A DNA stretch of 64,000 nt from Zoogloea sp. (GCA_016703645.1 JADJBR010000009.1:1189501-1253500); one strand, 5' to 3'. Counted from the stretch's first letter, positions 18,178 through 28,480 are shown. Notes: generated by a model not told the origin, from the letters alone. Program-made: numbers and translations.

Positions 18178-18762
18178 ATGCGCAGCATCTGTGTCTTCTG
18201 CGGTTCGCGCCCGGGAGTCAGGCCAGCCTACCGGGCAGCCGCCGAGTTTCTCGGCAAGACCCTCGCCGAGCGCGGGCTTGAGCTCGTGTATGGCGGTGGC
18301 AATGTCGGCCTGATGGGCGCCGTTGCCGATGCTTGCCTGGCGGCCGGTGGCAAGGTGGTGGGGGTGATTCCCCGCGCCCTGATGGAATGGGAGGTGGGGC
18401 ACGAGGGCTTGAGCCGCCTGGAGGTGGTTGACTCCATGCACACCCGCAAGGCCCGCATGGCCGAACTGGCCGATGGCTTCATCGCCCTGCCCGGTGGCCT
18501 GGGGACTTTCGAGGAGCTGTTCGAGATCCTCACCTGGGCGCAGCTTGGCTTCCACAGCAAGCCGATCGCCCTGCTCAATGTCGACGCTTATTACCAGCCG
18601 CTCGTCCAGATGATGGAGCGTGGCGTCGGCGAAGGTTTCATGAAGGCCGAGAACCGTGGCCTGCTGCTGGTTGAAGACAATGTGTTTGCGTTGTTGCGCG
18701 CCATGGGGGCCTACCACCCCCCTGCCGTCGGCAAGCGCATCCGCGACGAGAAACAGCTATGA
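18178..18762 (+). CDS. LOG-family cytokinin riboside 5'-monophosphate phosphoribohydrolase
   Basis: 194 aa from the ATG at 18178, one nt after the preceding stop. Lysine-decarboxylase-like Rossmann fold with the family signature [20 protein letters not shown] and [15 protein letters not shown]. The family cleaves N6-modified AMP to base plus ribose 5-phosphate; in bacteria the physiological substrate is often AMP-like and uncertain. Placed between the HCCA-isomerase pair and frmA. Confidence 0.92.
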   Translation: MRSICVFCGSRPGVRPAYRAAAEFLGKTLAERGLELVYGGGNVGLMGAVADACLAAGGKVVGVIPRALMEWEVGHEGLSRLEVVDSMHTRKARMAELADGFIALPGGLGTFEELFEILTWAQLGFHSKPIALLNVDAYYQPLVQMMERGVGEGFMKAENRGLLLVEDNVFALLRAMGAYHPPAVGKRIRDEKQL

Positions 18763-18790
18763 CAACTGCTACGCCCCAAGGAGAACACCC

Positions 18791-19897
<1,107 letters not shown>

Positions 19898-19898
19898 G

Positions 19899-20747
19899 AT
19901 GGACGACACCGGCTTCGAGACCCTCTCCGAACACGGCTGCTTCGGCGGTCGGCAGGGCTTTTACCGCCACGAATCGCGGGCCATCGGCCTGCCGATGAAG
20001 TTCGCGGTGTTCGTGCCACCCCAGGCTGCCAGCAGTCCGGTTCCGGTGCTGTTCTACCTGGCCGGGCTGACCTGTACGGAAGAGACCTTCCCGATCAAGG
20101 CCGGCGCCCAGCGGGTGGCCGCCGAGCTGGGCCTGATGCTGGTTGCGCCGGATACCAGCCCCCGCGGCGCCAATGTACCGGGCGAGGCGGAGAGCTGGGA
20201 CTTCGGCGTGGGCGCCGGCTTCTACCTGGACGCGCTGCGCGAGCCCTGGGCCCGCCATTGGCGCATGGAGAGCTACATCACCGGCGAGTTGCGCCAGCTG
20301 GTGGCGAGCCGCTTTCCCGCCGATCCGGCCCGTTGCGGCATCTTCGGCCACTCGATGGGCGGGCATGGCGCCCTGACCCTGGCCCTGCGGCATCCGGCGC
20401 TGTATCGCTCGGTCTCTGCCTTTGCGCCCATCGCCGCGCCCAGCCTGTGCCCATGGGGTGAGAAGGCCTTTGGCGGCTACCTGGGGGATGACCGTGCCGT
20501 GTGGCGCGAACACGACGCCAGCACCCTGGTGGAGGATGGCCGGCGTTGCCCGCCCATCCTGATCGATCAGGGCATGGCCGACCCGTTCCTGCCCACCCAG
20601 CTCAACCCTGACCGCTTCGAGCAGGTGTGTGCCGATGGCCAGCCCCTCGCCCTGCGCCGGCATGCGGGCTATGACCACGGCTACTACTTCATCTCCACCT
20701 TCATGGCGGACCATCTTGCCCACCACGCGCAATACCTGAAGGCCTGA
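19899..20747 (+). CDS. frmB: S-formylglutathione hydrolase
   Basis: 282 aa serine esterase of the alpha/beta-hydrolase fold, releasing formate and glutathione from S-formylglutathione. The nucleophile elbow is GHSMGGHGALTLAL, and the oxyanion/entry segment FYLAGLTCTEETFPIKAGAQR is characteristic of the family. The catalytic His region is HAGYDHGYYFISTFM. It starts 1 nt after the frmA stop. Confidence 0.95.
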   Translation: MDDTGFETLSEHGCFGGRQGFYRHESRAIGLPMKFAVFVPPQAASSPVPVLFYLAGLTCTEETFPIKAGAQRVAAELGLMLVAPDTSPRGANVPGEAESWDFGVGAGFYLDALREPWARHWRMESYITGELRQLVASRFPADPARCGIFGHSMGGHGALTLALRHPALYRSVSAFAPIAAPSLCPWGEKAFGGYLGDDRAVWREHDASTLVEDGRRCPPILIDQGMADPFLPTQLNPDRFEQVCADGQPLALRRHAGYDHGYYFISTFMADHLAHHAQYLKA

Positions 20748-20751
20748 GTCC

Positions 20752-21420
20752 ATGGACCTCGCCAGCCCCGATCTGCACGCCCTGGCCGAGGGCATCAAGC
20801 CGCTCCTCGACTGGCGCGATGTGCCGGTGGATCTGGCGTCCCTGGCCGCGCTGGCGGCGGGGCTGGGGTGGGCCAGCGGCCTGCGCCTGTATGCCCTGGT
20901 GTTCGTGCTCGGTGCCCTGGAGCGCTTTGCCGGCGTGCAGCTACCGGGCGGGCTGGGCATGTTGGCCCATCCCCTGGTCCTCGGCGTGTCGGGTCTGCTC
21001 CTGCTGGTGGAGTTCTTTGCCGACAAGCTGCCCTGGCTGGATTCCATCTGGGATGCGGTGCACACCTTCATCCGCATCCCGGCCGGGGCCGCGCTCGCGG
21101 CCGCGGTGATGGGCGATCAGGGCGGCGCCCTGCAGCTCGCCATGGGCCTCCTCGGCGGAACATTGGCCGCCGGCACGCACCTGGCCAAGGCCGGCGCCCG
21201 GGCGGCAATCAACACCTCCCCGGAGCCGGTCAGCAACGTGGTGGCCTCCCTGGGGGAAGACGTGCTGTTCGCCGGCGGGGTGTGGACGCTGATCCATCAG
21301 CCCCTGCTTTTCCTGGCGGCCCTGGCCGTGTTCTGCGTTCTGGCCTTCCTGTTGATCGTGATGTTGTGGCGTTTCGTGCGGCGCCTGTTCGCACCCCGCA
21401 GTGCCCGGCCCTTGCCATAG
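20752..21420 (+). CDS. DUF4126 membrane protein
   Basis: 222 aa, four nt downstream of frmB. About five hydrophobic helices, including LASLAALAAGLGWASGLRLYALV, HPLVLGVSGLLLLVEFFADKL, a glycine/alanine-rich AALAAAVMGDQGGALQLAMGLLGG and a C-terminal LFLAALAVFCVLAFLLIVMLW. The WASGLRLY and EFFADKLPWLDSIWD blocks match the DUF4126 family. Function unknown. Confidence 0.85.
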   Translation: MDLASPDLHALAEGIKPLLDWRDVPVDLASLAALAAGLGWASGLRLYALVFVLGALERFAGVQLPGGLGMLAHPLVLGVSGLLLLVEFFADKLPWLDSIWDAVHTFIRIPAGAALAAAVMGDQGGALQLAMGLLGGTLAAGTHLAKAGARAAINTSPEPVSNVVASLGEDVLFAGGVWTLIHQPLLFLAALAVFCVLAFLLIVMLWRFVRRLFAPRSARPLP

Positions 21421-21510
21421 GGGCTGCGGTCTGCGATAACCGGATCAAGGCCTTTTCATCCATGACCTGCCGCCACGCAGCGGCGGGCACGCTTTCCCCA
21501 AGAGTCCCCC

Positions 21511-21720
21511 ATGAGTATTCCGTCTCCGTGCATCAACGTCTGCCGCATGAACGAAGCCAGCGGCTACTGCGAAGGCTGTTATCGCAGCATCCCCGAAATC
21601 ACTGAATGGAGCCGCGCCAGCGACGCCCGCAAGCAGGCCATCCTGGGTGAGGTGGCCGCGCGCCGGGCAGCTGCCGATCTTTTTGAGCTGGGCCTGCGCG
21701 GCGAATGTGTGCGGGAATGA
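21511..21720 (+). CDS. DUF1289 protein
   Basis: 69 aa. SPCINVCRMNEASGYCEGCYRSIPEITEWSRA contains the four-cysteine pattern C-x3-C-xn-C-x2-C of DUF1289, probably binding a metal or Fe-S cluster. Small cytoplasmic protein of unknown role. A second Cys-pattern relative follows after 10 nt. Confidence 0.85.
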   Translation: MSIPSPCINVCRMNEASGYCEGCYRSIPEITEWSRASDARKQAILGEVAARRAAADLFELGLRGECVRE

Positions 21721-21730
21721 GGGGCGGGCG

Positions 21731-21910
21731 ATGAGCGAGGAGAGCGCCTGCATCGGCATCTGCGAGATCGAGGACGGCTACTGCATCGGCTGCGGTCGCA
21801 GCGCCGAGGTCATTTTTGGCGAGACGGATTCGGCGGGCTGCACGGATGCCGACGCGGGGGTGGACAGCATTCATCCCCTGCCCGGCGAGCAGGTCGAGTC
21901 CTCGGATTGA
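21731..21910 (+). CDS. Second, shortened DUF1289-like protein
   Basis: 59 aa from the ATG at 21731. ACIGICEIEDGYCIGCGRSAEVI keeps the C-x3-C-xn-C-x2-C arrangement of DUF1289, but the usual tryptophan-containing helix after it is missing and an acidic tail replaces it. Ten nt after the first DUF1289 gene, so a tandem duplication followed by divergence is likely. Too short for many gene finders. Confidence 0.7.
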   Translation: MSEESACIGICEIEDGYCIGCGRSAEVIFGETDSAGCTDADAGVDSIHPLPGEQVESSD

Positions 21911-21920
21911 GGCCCGGCCC

Positions 21921-22847
21921 GTGAGTGTGCACGGGCCCGTGAGGCTACCGCCCGGCATCGAGGTCATTGAGCGGGGCTGGTTGTCGGCCAACAATGTGCT
22001 GCTGTTCGACGGCCCCGAAGCCACCCTGGTGGACAGCGGCTACGTGAGCCATGCGGCCCAGACCGTCGCGCTGGTGGGCGATGTGCTCGCCGGCCGGCGT
22101 CTGGCCCGGCTCATCAATACCCACTCCCACTCCGATCACATCGGCTGCAACGCGGCCGTGCAGCGCGCCTTCAACTGCCGCATCGGCGTGCCCGAGGGCA
22201 TGGCCGGCGCCGTGGCGCGCTGGGATGAGGAAGCCTTGCTGCTGAGCGTTGCCGCCCAGCAGGGCGAGCCCTTCCAGGTTGACTTCACGCTGGTGCCCGG
22301 CGAATGCCTGGTCATGGGTGGGCTCCCGTGGCAGGCCTTGCCCGCTCCGGGGCACGACATGGATGCTCTCGTCTTCCATTCTCCCGACGCCCGCCTGCTG
22401 ATTTCCGGTGATGCCCTATGGCGGGATGGCTTCGGCATCCTGTTTGTCGAGGTCATCGGTGCTGGCGGCGGCCTCACGGCCGTGCGTGAAACCCTTGAGG
22501 CCATCGCACGCTTGCCCATCGATCTGGTCATACCGGGCCACGGTGCACCTTTTGTTGAGGTTGATGAAGCCCTGCGTGCGGCGTTCTCGCGGCTGCGTGC
22601 CTTCGAGCAGGATGGTGCCCGGATGGCCCGCAATGCCATTCGTGCCTGCATCACCTTCATGCTCCTCGAACAGCGGAGCATCGATCTGGATGCCCTGCCG
22701 GCATACCTGGATGAGGTTTACCTCTACCGTGAGGCAAACCGGCGTTTTCTCGGGCTGACCCCCGAGGCGCTCGCGGCGTGGCTGGTGACCGATCTGGAGC
22801 GGGCTGGCGTAGCGTGCCGCAAAGGCCATCTTCTTTTGGTGACATAA
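21921..22847 (+). CDS. MBL-fold metallo-hydrolase
   Basis: 308 aa from GTG 21921. The metal-binding NTHSHSDHIGCN (HxHxDH) lies near residue 75, further ligands are in APGHDMDALVFHSPDARLLISGDAL, and IPGHGAPF follows near residue 200. The C-terminal part resembles a winged-helix extension (YLYREANRRFLGLTPEALAAWL). Substrate unknown. The start is 10 nt after the second DUF1289 gene, so it belongs to the same transcript. Confidence 0.82.
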   Translation: MSVHGPVRLPPGIEVIERGWLSANNVLLFDGPEATLVDSGYVSHAAQTVALVGDVLAGRRLARLINTHSHSDHIGCNAAVQRAFNCRIGVPEGMAGAVARWDEEALLLSVAAQQGEPFQVDFTLVPGECLVMGGLPWQALPAPGHDMDALVFHSPDARLLISGDALWRDGFGILFVEVIGAGGGLTAVRETLEAIARLPIDLVIPGHGAPFVEVDEALRAAFSRLRAFEQDGARMARNAIRACITFMLLEQRSIDLDALPAYLDEVYLYREANRRFLGLTPEALAAWLVTDLERAGVACRKGHLLLVT

Positions 22848-22994
22848 ATTCACAAAAACGCCATTTTTACGGAAATACGAGACGCCCGGATTGTAGAAAG
22901 TTGTTTATGCTGCCTCAAAGAAAGTGAGAATCTGTCACGTATCAATGGCAGGCTGGCAAAAGGATCAGCAGCCATGCTCTCAACAGGTAACGCC

Positions 22995-23834
22995 ATGCAA
23001 CTCGTCTTGATCAGCGGTCTGTCCGGTTCGGGCAAGAGCGTCGCCCTCAATGTGATGGAAGATTCGGGCCACTATGTCGTGGACAATCTGCCCTCAGCCC
23101 TGCTTCCGCAACTGGTGTCCCATCTCAGGGGGGCCGGCTATCAGCGCATTGCGGTGGCGGTGGATGTGCGCTCCGGTGCCAGCATCGCAGCCCTTCCCCG
23201 GCAGGTTGAAGCCCTGCGCGCCATGGTCAGCGATCTGCGGATCCTGTTCCTCGACGCCCGTGACGACACCCTGATCGCCCGTTTTTCGGAAACCCGGCGC
23301 AAGCATCCCCTCGGCGATGAATGCAGTACCCTGGGTGAGGCCATTGCCCGTGAGCGGGAAGCCCTTGCGCTGATTGCCGAGCTTGGGCAGCGCATTGATA
23401 CCAGCGACATGTCGGCCAACACCCTGCGCAATTGGGTCAAGGGCTTCATGGACCTGGAGGCGGGCAGCCAGATCACCGTGCTTTTCGAGTCCTTCGGTTT
23501 CAAGCACGGTATTCCTCTCGATGCCGATCTGGTTTTCGACGTCCGATGCCTGCCCAATCCCCACTATGACCTGGTGCTTCGCCCCCTCACCGGCAAGGAC
23601 GGCCCCGTGATCGATTTTCTCGCCAGATTGCCCGAAGTGGGGCGGATGGTGGAGGACATCTACGCTTTCGTGGCGTCCTGGCTGCCGGCCTATGTCAACG
23701 ACAACCGCAGCTACCTGACCATCGGGATCGGCTGCACGGGCGGGCAGCATCGCTCGGTGTATGTCGCCGAACAGCTCGCCGAGCGCTTCCGCGAAACGGC
23801 TCGGGTTCATGTGCGCCACCGTTCCCTGAAGTGA
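22995..23834 (+). CDS. rapZ: RNase adapter protein RapZ
   Basis: 279 aa from ATG 22995, chosen over ATG 22974 because family members begin MQLVLISGLSGSGKS. The Walker A motif GLSGSGKS is at residues 8-15. The C-terminal domain contains the signature GCTGGQHRSVYVAEQLAERF. In enterobacteria RapZ binds glucosamine-6-phosphate and small RNAs; in betaproteobacteria it often accompanies PTS genes. Here EI/HPr/EIIA lie 8 kb away. The next gene overlaps its stop by 4 nt. About 150 bp upstream holds no gene or recognised promoter. Confidence 0.95.
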   Translation: MQLVLISGLSGSGKSVALNVMEDSGHYVVDNLPSALLPQLVSHLRGAGYQRIAVAVDVRSGASIAALPRQVEALRAMVSDLRILFLDARDDTLIARFSETRRKHPLGDECSTLGEAIAREREALALIAELGQRIDTSDMSANTLRNWVKGFMDLEAGSQITVLFESFGFKHGIPLDADLVFDVRCLPNPHYDLVLRPLTGKDGPVIDFLARLPEVGRMVEDIYAFVASWLPAYVNDNRSYLTIGIGCTGGQHRSVYVAEQLAERFRETARVHVRHRSLK

Positions 23835-24241
23835 ACTTGCGGCCTTCCGCCTTGCGGCAGTGGCTGGGCGCCTGGGCCGCCTACCTCAAGGCCGGCGACC
23901 TGCTGGTTCTGGCCCTCGCCCTGGTGGCCTGCGGGCTATCGGTCGTGACGCTGTGGCAGGGGGGGCGCCCCGACCGGGCTGTGATCAAGTCCGGCGGCAG
24001 GGTTTTTGCCGAGGTGGATCTGACCGTTCCCCGGATCCTTGAAGTCCCCGGGCCGCTTGGTGCTACCCGCATCGAGATCCAGCCCGGCCGCGCCCGGGTT
24101 GCCGCCGACCCCGGGCCGCGCCAGTATTGCGTGCGCCAAGGGTGGTTGAGTCGTGCCGGTGCCGTGGCGATCTGTGCGCCCAACCAGGTCAGTCTGGCCC
24201 TGTCCGGCGGTAACGCCGACTATGACTCCCTCAACTACTGA
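23831..24241 (+). CDS. NusG-domain-II-like membrane-anchored protein
   Basis: 136 aa starting at GTG 23831, overlapping the rapZ stop. One N-terminal helix (GDLLVLALALVACGLSVVTLW) anchors an extracytoplasmic domain that matches the PF07009 NusG II family in layout: VIKSGGRVFAEVDL, then QYCVRQGWLSRAGAVAICAPNQV. Such proteins are found beside Gx-type transporters and ApbE/Rnf-linked genes; function is unknown. Confidence 0.75.
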   Translation: MNLRPSALRQWLGAWAAYLKAGDLLVLALALVACGLSVVTLWQGGRPDRAVIKSGGRVFAEVDLTVPRILEVPGPLGATRIEIQPGRARVAADPGPRQYCVRQGWLSRAGAVAICAPNQVSLALSGGNADYDSLNY

Positions 24242-24770
24242 GATCATCCTGAGGCCTTCGGCCGAAGACCATCGGGTGGCCCGCCATGCGGCGGCGGCCA
24301 TCGTCCTGACCGTTGCGGAAGCTGCGATTCCGCTGCCCCTGCCCGGCGTCAAGCCCGGGCTCGCCAACATCATCGTCCTGGTCGTGCTGGCCCGCTGGGG
24401 CTGGCGTGAGGCGGTGTGGGTGGCGCTGCTGCGGGTACTGGTCAGCAGCCTGCTGCTCGGGCAGTTTCTGGCGCCGGGGTTTTTCCTCAGCCTGGCTGGC
24501 AGTGTGGCCAGCCTGGCGGTGCTGGGCCTCGCCATGCATCTGCCCGGGCGGGCCTTCGGGCCGGTCAGCCAGAGCGTACTGGCCGCCTTTGCCCATATCG
24601 GCGGGCAACTGGTGGTGGCGCGGGCCTGGCTGGTTCCCCATGATGGGGTGTTCTATCTCGTCCCGGTGTTTGCGCTGGCCGCCACCCTGTTCGGGTTGGT
24701 CAATGGCTTGATGGCGGCACGGCTGCTCCAGGAGACGTCATCGCCGACGGCGCAGCAGGCCGGGGTGTAA
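24222..24770 (+). CDS. Gx transporter family membrane protein
   Basis: 182 aa from ATG 24222, overlapping the previous gene by 20 nt. About five hydrophobic helices with PLPLPGVKPGLANIIVLVVLARWGWREAVWVALLRV and the LLGQFLAPGFFLSLAGSVASL segment. This matches the PF07456 family, once labelled heptaprenyl diphosphate synthase component I but probably a small-molecule transporter (ECF-S-like fold). Its 3' end overlaps the convergent RNase H-like gene by 33 nt. Confidence 0.82.
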   Translation: MTPSTTEIILRPSAEDHRVARHAAAAIVLTVAEAAIPLPLPGVKPGLANIIVLVVLARWGWREAVWVALLRVLVSSLLLGQFLAPGFFLSLAGSVASLAVLGLAMHLPGRAFGPVSQSVLAAFAHIGGQLVVARAWLVPHDGVFYLVPVFALAATLFGLVNGLMAARLLQETSSPTAQQAGV

Positions 24771-25211
24771 CCCCGGCTTGTCCGGCAGGCCGAGGGCGGC
24801 CCGGGACAGGCGGTCCGCGGCCCGGTTGCGATGGCGCGGGATCCAGGCCAGACGGCACTCCGTAAAGCTGCTCATCAGATCCCGGGTGCGCTGGATGATG
24901 TCGAGCAGTCGGACCACCTTTGTGCTAGCCAGCCCATTGACATGGCGCACCACAAAGTCACTGTCGCCATGCAGCACGACACGACGGGCTCCCGACTCCC
25001 GGGCTATCTCGAGGGCCTTGCCCAAGGCCAGCAGTTCGGCCTCGTTATTGCAGCCACCCTGGGCCGCCAGGCCCGAATACTCCCTTTGCTGCCCCTCCGG
25101 ACCAAGCACGAACACCCCCAATCCGATCCGGCCGGGATTGGGGCAGGCCGAGCCGTCAAACCAAATGTGCCATTCCCTTTGGCTTTGGCGGGGCATTGTG
25201 TCGGGAGTCAT
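24738..25211 (-). CDS. Ribonuclease HI-fold protein
   Basis: 157 aa. RNase H catalytic carboxylates are all in place: D19 in WFDGSACPNPG, E57 in NNEAEL, D83 in HGDSDF and D133 in RNRAADRL. It resembles the stand-alone RNase HI/reverse-transcriptase-like family rather than E. coli RnhA. It degrades RNA in RNA/DNA hybrids if active. Its end overlaps the convergent Gx-transporter gene. The 198-bp gap to the next rightward gene holds an inverted repeat but no gene. Confidence 0.88.
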   Translation of the reverse strand: MTPDTMPRQSQREWHIWFDGSACPNPGRIGLGVFVLGPEGQQREYSGLAAQGGCNNEAELLALGKALEIARESGARRVVLHGDSDFVVRHVNGLASTKVVRLLDIIQRTRDLMSSFTECRLAWIPRHRNRAADRLSRAALGLPDKPGLHPGLLRRRR

Positions 25212-25351
25212 TGCACGCTCAGTGTAGTGGAGCCCGAACTCTAAGCCTTTGCCCGTGCCTTGGGTACGAGCAGGGGTCGTCTGGCGAGTGTGAACAATTG
25301 AATCCGCTTTCTCTGATGTAGCACGCGTTGACGGATGTCATGGCAGCAGGT

Positions 25352-25391
25352 GTGTCGAGAACCAGAATGAAATCAGGAAGGGTTTCGACAC
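25352..25391. promoter_or_regulatory. Inverted repeat upstream of the SARP-like gene
   Basis: GTGTCGAGAACC and GGTTTCGACAC are complementary except for one extra base, separated by 17 nt, ending 18 nt before the SARP-like ATG. A candidate operator for autoregulation or a weak hairpin in the leader. Confidence 0.4.
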
Positions 25392-25409
25392 GCTGCAAGG
25401 AGTGGCTGA

Positions 25410-27089
25410 ATGAATTCCTGTCTTTCACCGCGTAATGGGAGGGGGTTCCAGGCCTGCGCCGACCTCGAGATGCAGATGCTTCGTCTGTTCTTCGAAATGG
25501 ACGCGGTGGGGGTCGCTGCAGGTGTGGCTGTTCTGAGGGCTGCTTCCCAAGGGGAATCGGTGTCCCGGCCACGCCGGGCGTTGCTCTTTCTCGTCGCCGA
25601 CGGAGGGGAGGGGCCTGAGGGGTGGGAGCGTGTCTATCAGGAAGCCCGTTCTGAGGGTGATCCGGAGGTGGGTGCGGCTGCATGCATCGCCGCCGTCGAT
25701 GCCACGCTCGGCAAGGGACGGGGCTTCGACGCATGGGAGCCTTGGTGTGGCCGTCTGGCCGACCTACTGGTGTCCGGCGTCGACATGTCTGCTCAAGCCC
25801 GGGCCGCGTTGCATCTTCGGCAGGGCCTGATCGCCCTGTTGCGGGACGGCGATGCAGGGGCGGCGGAGCGGGCCGCCGCCGCAGGTTTGTCCTTGGTCGA
25901 TGCGGGGCAATCCTTGCCCCTTGCACTGGCCCTGGGGGCGCTGGCGGGTTTGACGGATTGTCTGGCCGGTCACGTGGTGCGGGCGGATGTGCGTCTGTCA
26001 GACACCGTCTTCCTGTGCCAATGTAGCGCGTCAGGGGTCTTTTCGAGGGCCTTGGTGCTGAGCACGCTGGGCTTGGTAAAGCTCCTGATGGGAGATGCCG
26101 AGACCGCCTCCCGGATGCTTGATCGCGTGAGTCACGATGTGGCGGCGGGCGGCCTGCCCGAGAGTCTGCTCATGCTTGTCGAAGGGCACCGTCTCTACGC
26201 GATGACGGCGCTCGGTCGGGGGCACACAGTACAGGATCTGGCGGATCGCATCGGCGGACGGGTACTGCCGGCGCGGAACCTTTTGCTTGAGGCCTATCGT
26301 CATCTGGCCCTCGGGGCTGTCGCCCTGCGCAACGGGCAGGCGTTGCGGGCTCTGGTGCATGCACAGGAAAGCTTGGACTGTGGCAGGCGTGCGGCAGCGC
26401 AGTTTCCCGTTCTGGTCGCGGCCTTGCTGCAATTGCAGGCGCTGGCCGACCTGCACCGGATCGAAGATGCGGAAGCCTGCCTGGCGCGTTGGTACCCCGA
26501 ATGGACACGGCTTGGCCTGCAACGGATCGCTGCGATTGCCTGCCAGGAGCAGGCCATGCTCCAAGCGCGCAGGGGCGAACTTGATCTGGCGCGCCGCTAT
26601 CGCAGCAAGGCTCTGGGTTTGCTCCCCCCTGGCGAATCACTGCTACCCCTTCACCGCAGCCAGGCTTGGCTGGATGAGCTTGAGGGCGTCCTTTCGGCGG
26701 CGAATGCCGCCAGCCCTGAGAGCGCCCATGTGGTCATTCGTACCCTTGGGGAGTTCGTGGTCGAGGTCAAGGGGCGACGCATCTATGACCGGGACTGGAA
26801 GGGGCTGCGGACGAAATCCTTGCTGATGGCGCTGGTGGCGGAGGGTTGTTACAAGATTCCTGCAGTACGGTTGGCCGATCGGCTATGGCCCGATTCGGAG
26901 GGGGATCAGGCGATGCAGAACCTCAAGGTCGCGCTGCATCGCTTGCGGCGGCTAGGCTGTGGGCCTGGAGAAACGCCGGTGAACTGGGTACATGTCAAGC
27001 ATGGACAGGTGAGCTTGGCGAAGGGGGTTTGCTGGGTGGAGGGGGACGGACTTTCGACAAGGAAAGAAACATGCAGGATCGCCCCGTAG
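25410..27089 (+). CDS. SARP-type transcriptional regulator with TPR-like region
   Basis: 559 aa, AAGGAG 8 nt before the ATG. The first 440 residues are alpha-helical, alanine/leucine-rich, resembling TPR/MalT-like repeats; no Walker A is present, unlike LAL/AfsR regulators. The last about 110 residues are an OmpR/SARP-like winged helix: VIRTLGEFVVEVKGRRIYDRDW, LADRLWPDSEGDQAMQNLKVALHRLRRL, then WVHVKHGQVSLAKGVCW. A PEP-CTERM gene begins 155 bp downstream and is its likeliest target, by position only. Confidence 0.75.
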   Translation: MNSCLSPRNGRGFQACADLEMQMLRLFFEMDAVGVAAGVAVLRAASQGESVSRPRRALLFLVADGGEGPEGWERVYQEARSEGDPEVGAAACIAAVDATLGKGRGFDAWEPWCGRLADLLVSGVDMSAQARAALHLRQGLIALLRDGDAGAAERAAAAGLSLVDAGQSLPLALALGALAGLTDCLAGHVVRADVRLSDTVFLCQCSASGVFSRALVLSTLGLVKLLMGDAETASRMLDRVSHDVAAGGLPESLLMLVEGHRLYAMTALGRGHTVQDLADRIGGRVLPARNLLLEAYRHLALGAVALRNGQALRALVHAQESLDCGRRAAAQFPVLVAALLQLQALADLHRIEDAEACLARWYPEWTRLGLQRIAAIACQEQAMLQARRGELDLARRYRSKALGLLPPGESLLPLHRSQAWLDELEGVLSAANAASPESAHVVIRTLGEFVVEVKGRRIYDRDWKGLRTKSLLMALVAEGCYKIPAVRLADRLWPDSEGDQAMQNLKVALHRLRRLGCGPGETPVNWVHVKHGQVSLAKGVCWVEGDGLSTRKETCRIAP

Positions 27090-27244
27090 TGGGGATTGCC
27101 GTGTAACCGGTCTGGAACTCCTCTCAACCTACATTCGCGGTACCGACAAGTGTCATGGCATTGACCCGGGCGGAGTTCGGTCTCCTGCGATGTGCCATAT
27201 ACATGCCGCCAGCCAACTGAAGTCAGGTTCCCGGAGGAGTGAAT

Positions 27245-28456
27245 ATGAAGAGTTATCGTCTTTGCGCAGTCGTGCTTCCAGCAGTGGTTGCAGCGTCGAT
27301 CTCAGGGCCAGTCAGGGCCAATCCTGTCGACCCTGCAACGATCCTCGTCATCGCCGAATATGGCGTTGAGGCCATCAAGCTACTGTCGAATATTCCCACC
27401 TACTCGGCGACCTCGAATGGCAGCGCCTCGACCGCACTGGTGGACTCGACGGGGAATCCCGCCACGGCATTGAGCGTGGATCGGCTCTTCAAGGGGACGG
27501 CGTCGGCGAGTTCGTCGGTAGACGTCAACTCGCACTTCTTCGGTTCTGTTGCCGATGCGAGCGCCTTGGCTAACTGGACGACGACCTTTGTGGTCTCCGA
27601 GCCTGGACTGTCCGGGGTCTACCTGGGCTGGAGCGCTTCGGGCGAAACGAGTGCCTACTCGAACTACAACGCCAATGCGATCGCCACCGTGGCGAGCAGT
27701 ATGAGCCTGAATGGTGCATCCCTGGTCAGCGAGACGGCTCGCAGCGAATGCCACACCACCACTTCTGATTGTTCAAGAAACGGGCCCTTGGCATCATCCA
27801 AGACCTTCGTTTTCGAGAACAGTCCGTCCGTGGGTGAGCAGTATTCGATCGTTGGGAGCCTGAGTGCGACGACCCACGCGTTCGGTGCTGCGGGGTCCGG
27901 GGAGGCGGGGGCTTCGGGAACAGTCCAGTGGACGATCATTCCCTTTTCCCTTCCTCGCCTGTCCGTTGATTCGATACTGACGGTGCCTCAACGCATCGTC
28001 GCGGGGCCGGGTGGGGTGTTCCTTGCCCCTCACCTGTTCTCCGGCATCGGCGCATACCTCAGCAGTGCTGGCAACAAGGCTCTGACCGTGAAGGGTGCCG
28101 ATTTCCGGATCTATGAGCACGACCGTGGCGAAGGCAACGCCGATGATCTGGTGGGGAGCTATTCATTCAATTTTGTGGGTGGGCCTGACGAGTTCAGTGT
28201 TGGCCCGGGCCAGTCTCTGTACAACTTCTTCAACACACCTGTGACGCTCTCACCGGCCATGCTCAACGCGCTGGTTGATACCGCAATGGACGCCGACCAT
28301 CTGGATCTGGTGGTCGAAGGCACGTTCCGCTACGAGGACGCTCTTGGCTATGCCAGCAAGGCAGCCTTCTCCACCGTGCCAGAGCCAGCCAGTGCCCTGC
28401 TGGTGATGTTTGGCCTGGCCGCATTGAGGGTGAGACGGGCGGCGATACAGCGCTGA
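27245..28456 (+). CDS. PEP-CTERM sorting-domain exported protein
   Basis: 403 aa from ATG 27245 (GGAGG 7 nt upstream). Signal peptide MKSYRLCAVVLPAVVAASISGPVRA, Ser/Ala/Gly-rich beta-type body, and a C-terminal sorting signal VPEPASALLVMFGLAALRVRRAAIQR (VPEP, hydrophobic helix, basic tail). PEP-CTERM proteins are processed by exosortase and occur in exopolysaccharide/floc-forming betaproteobacteria. No exosortase gene is in the window. Confidence 0.9.
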   Translation: MKSYRLCAVVLPAVVAASISGPVRANPVDPATILVIAEYGVEAIKLLSNIPTYSATSNGSASTALVDSTGNPATALSVDRLFKGTASASSSVDVNSHFFGSVADASALANWTTTFVVSEPGLSGVYLGWSASGETSAYSNYNANAIATVASSMSLNGASLVSETARSECHTTTSDCSRNGPLASSKTFVFENSPSVGEQYSIVGSLSATTHAFGAAGSGEAGASGTVQWTIIPFSLPRLSVDSILTVPQRIVAGPGGVFLAPHLFSGIGAYLSSAGNKALTVKGADFRIYEHDRGEGNADDLVGSYSFNFVGGPDEFSVGPGQSLYNFFNTPVTLSPAMLNALVDTAMDADHLDLVVEGTFRYEDALGYASKAAFSTVPEPASALLVMFGLAALRVRRAAIQR

Positions 28457-28480
28457 CGCTTTGTACCGTATCGCACGGCC

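Noticed and set aside
25219-25926. 235-codon minus-strand ORF
   Set aside because: Arginine/proline-rich and antisense to the SARP-like gene.
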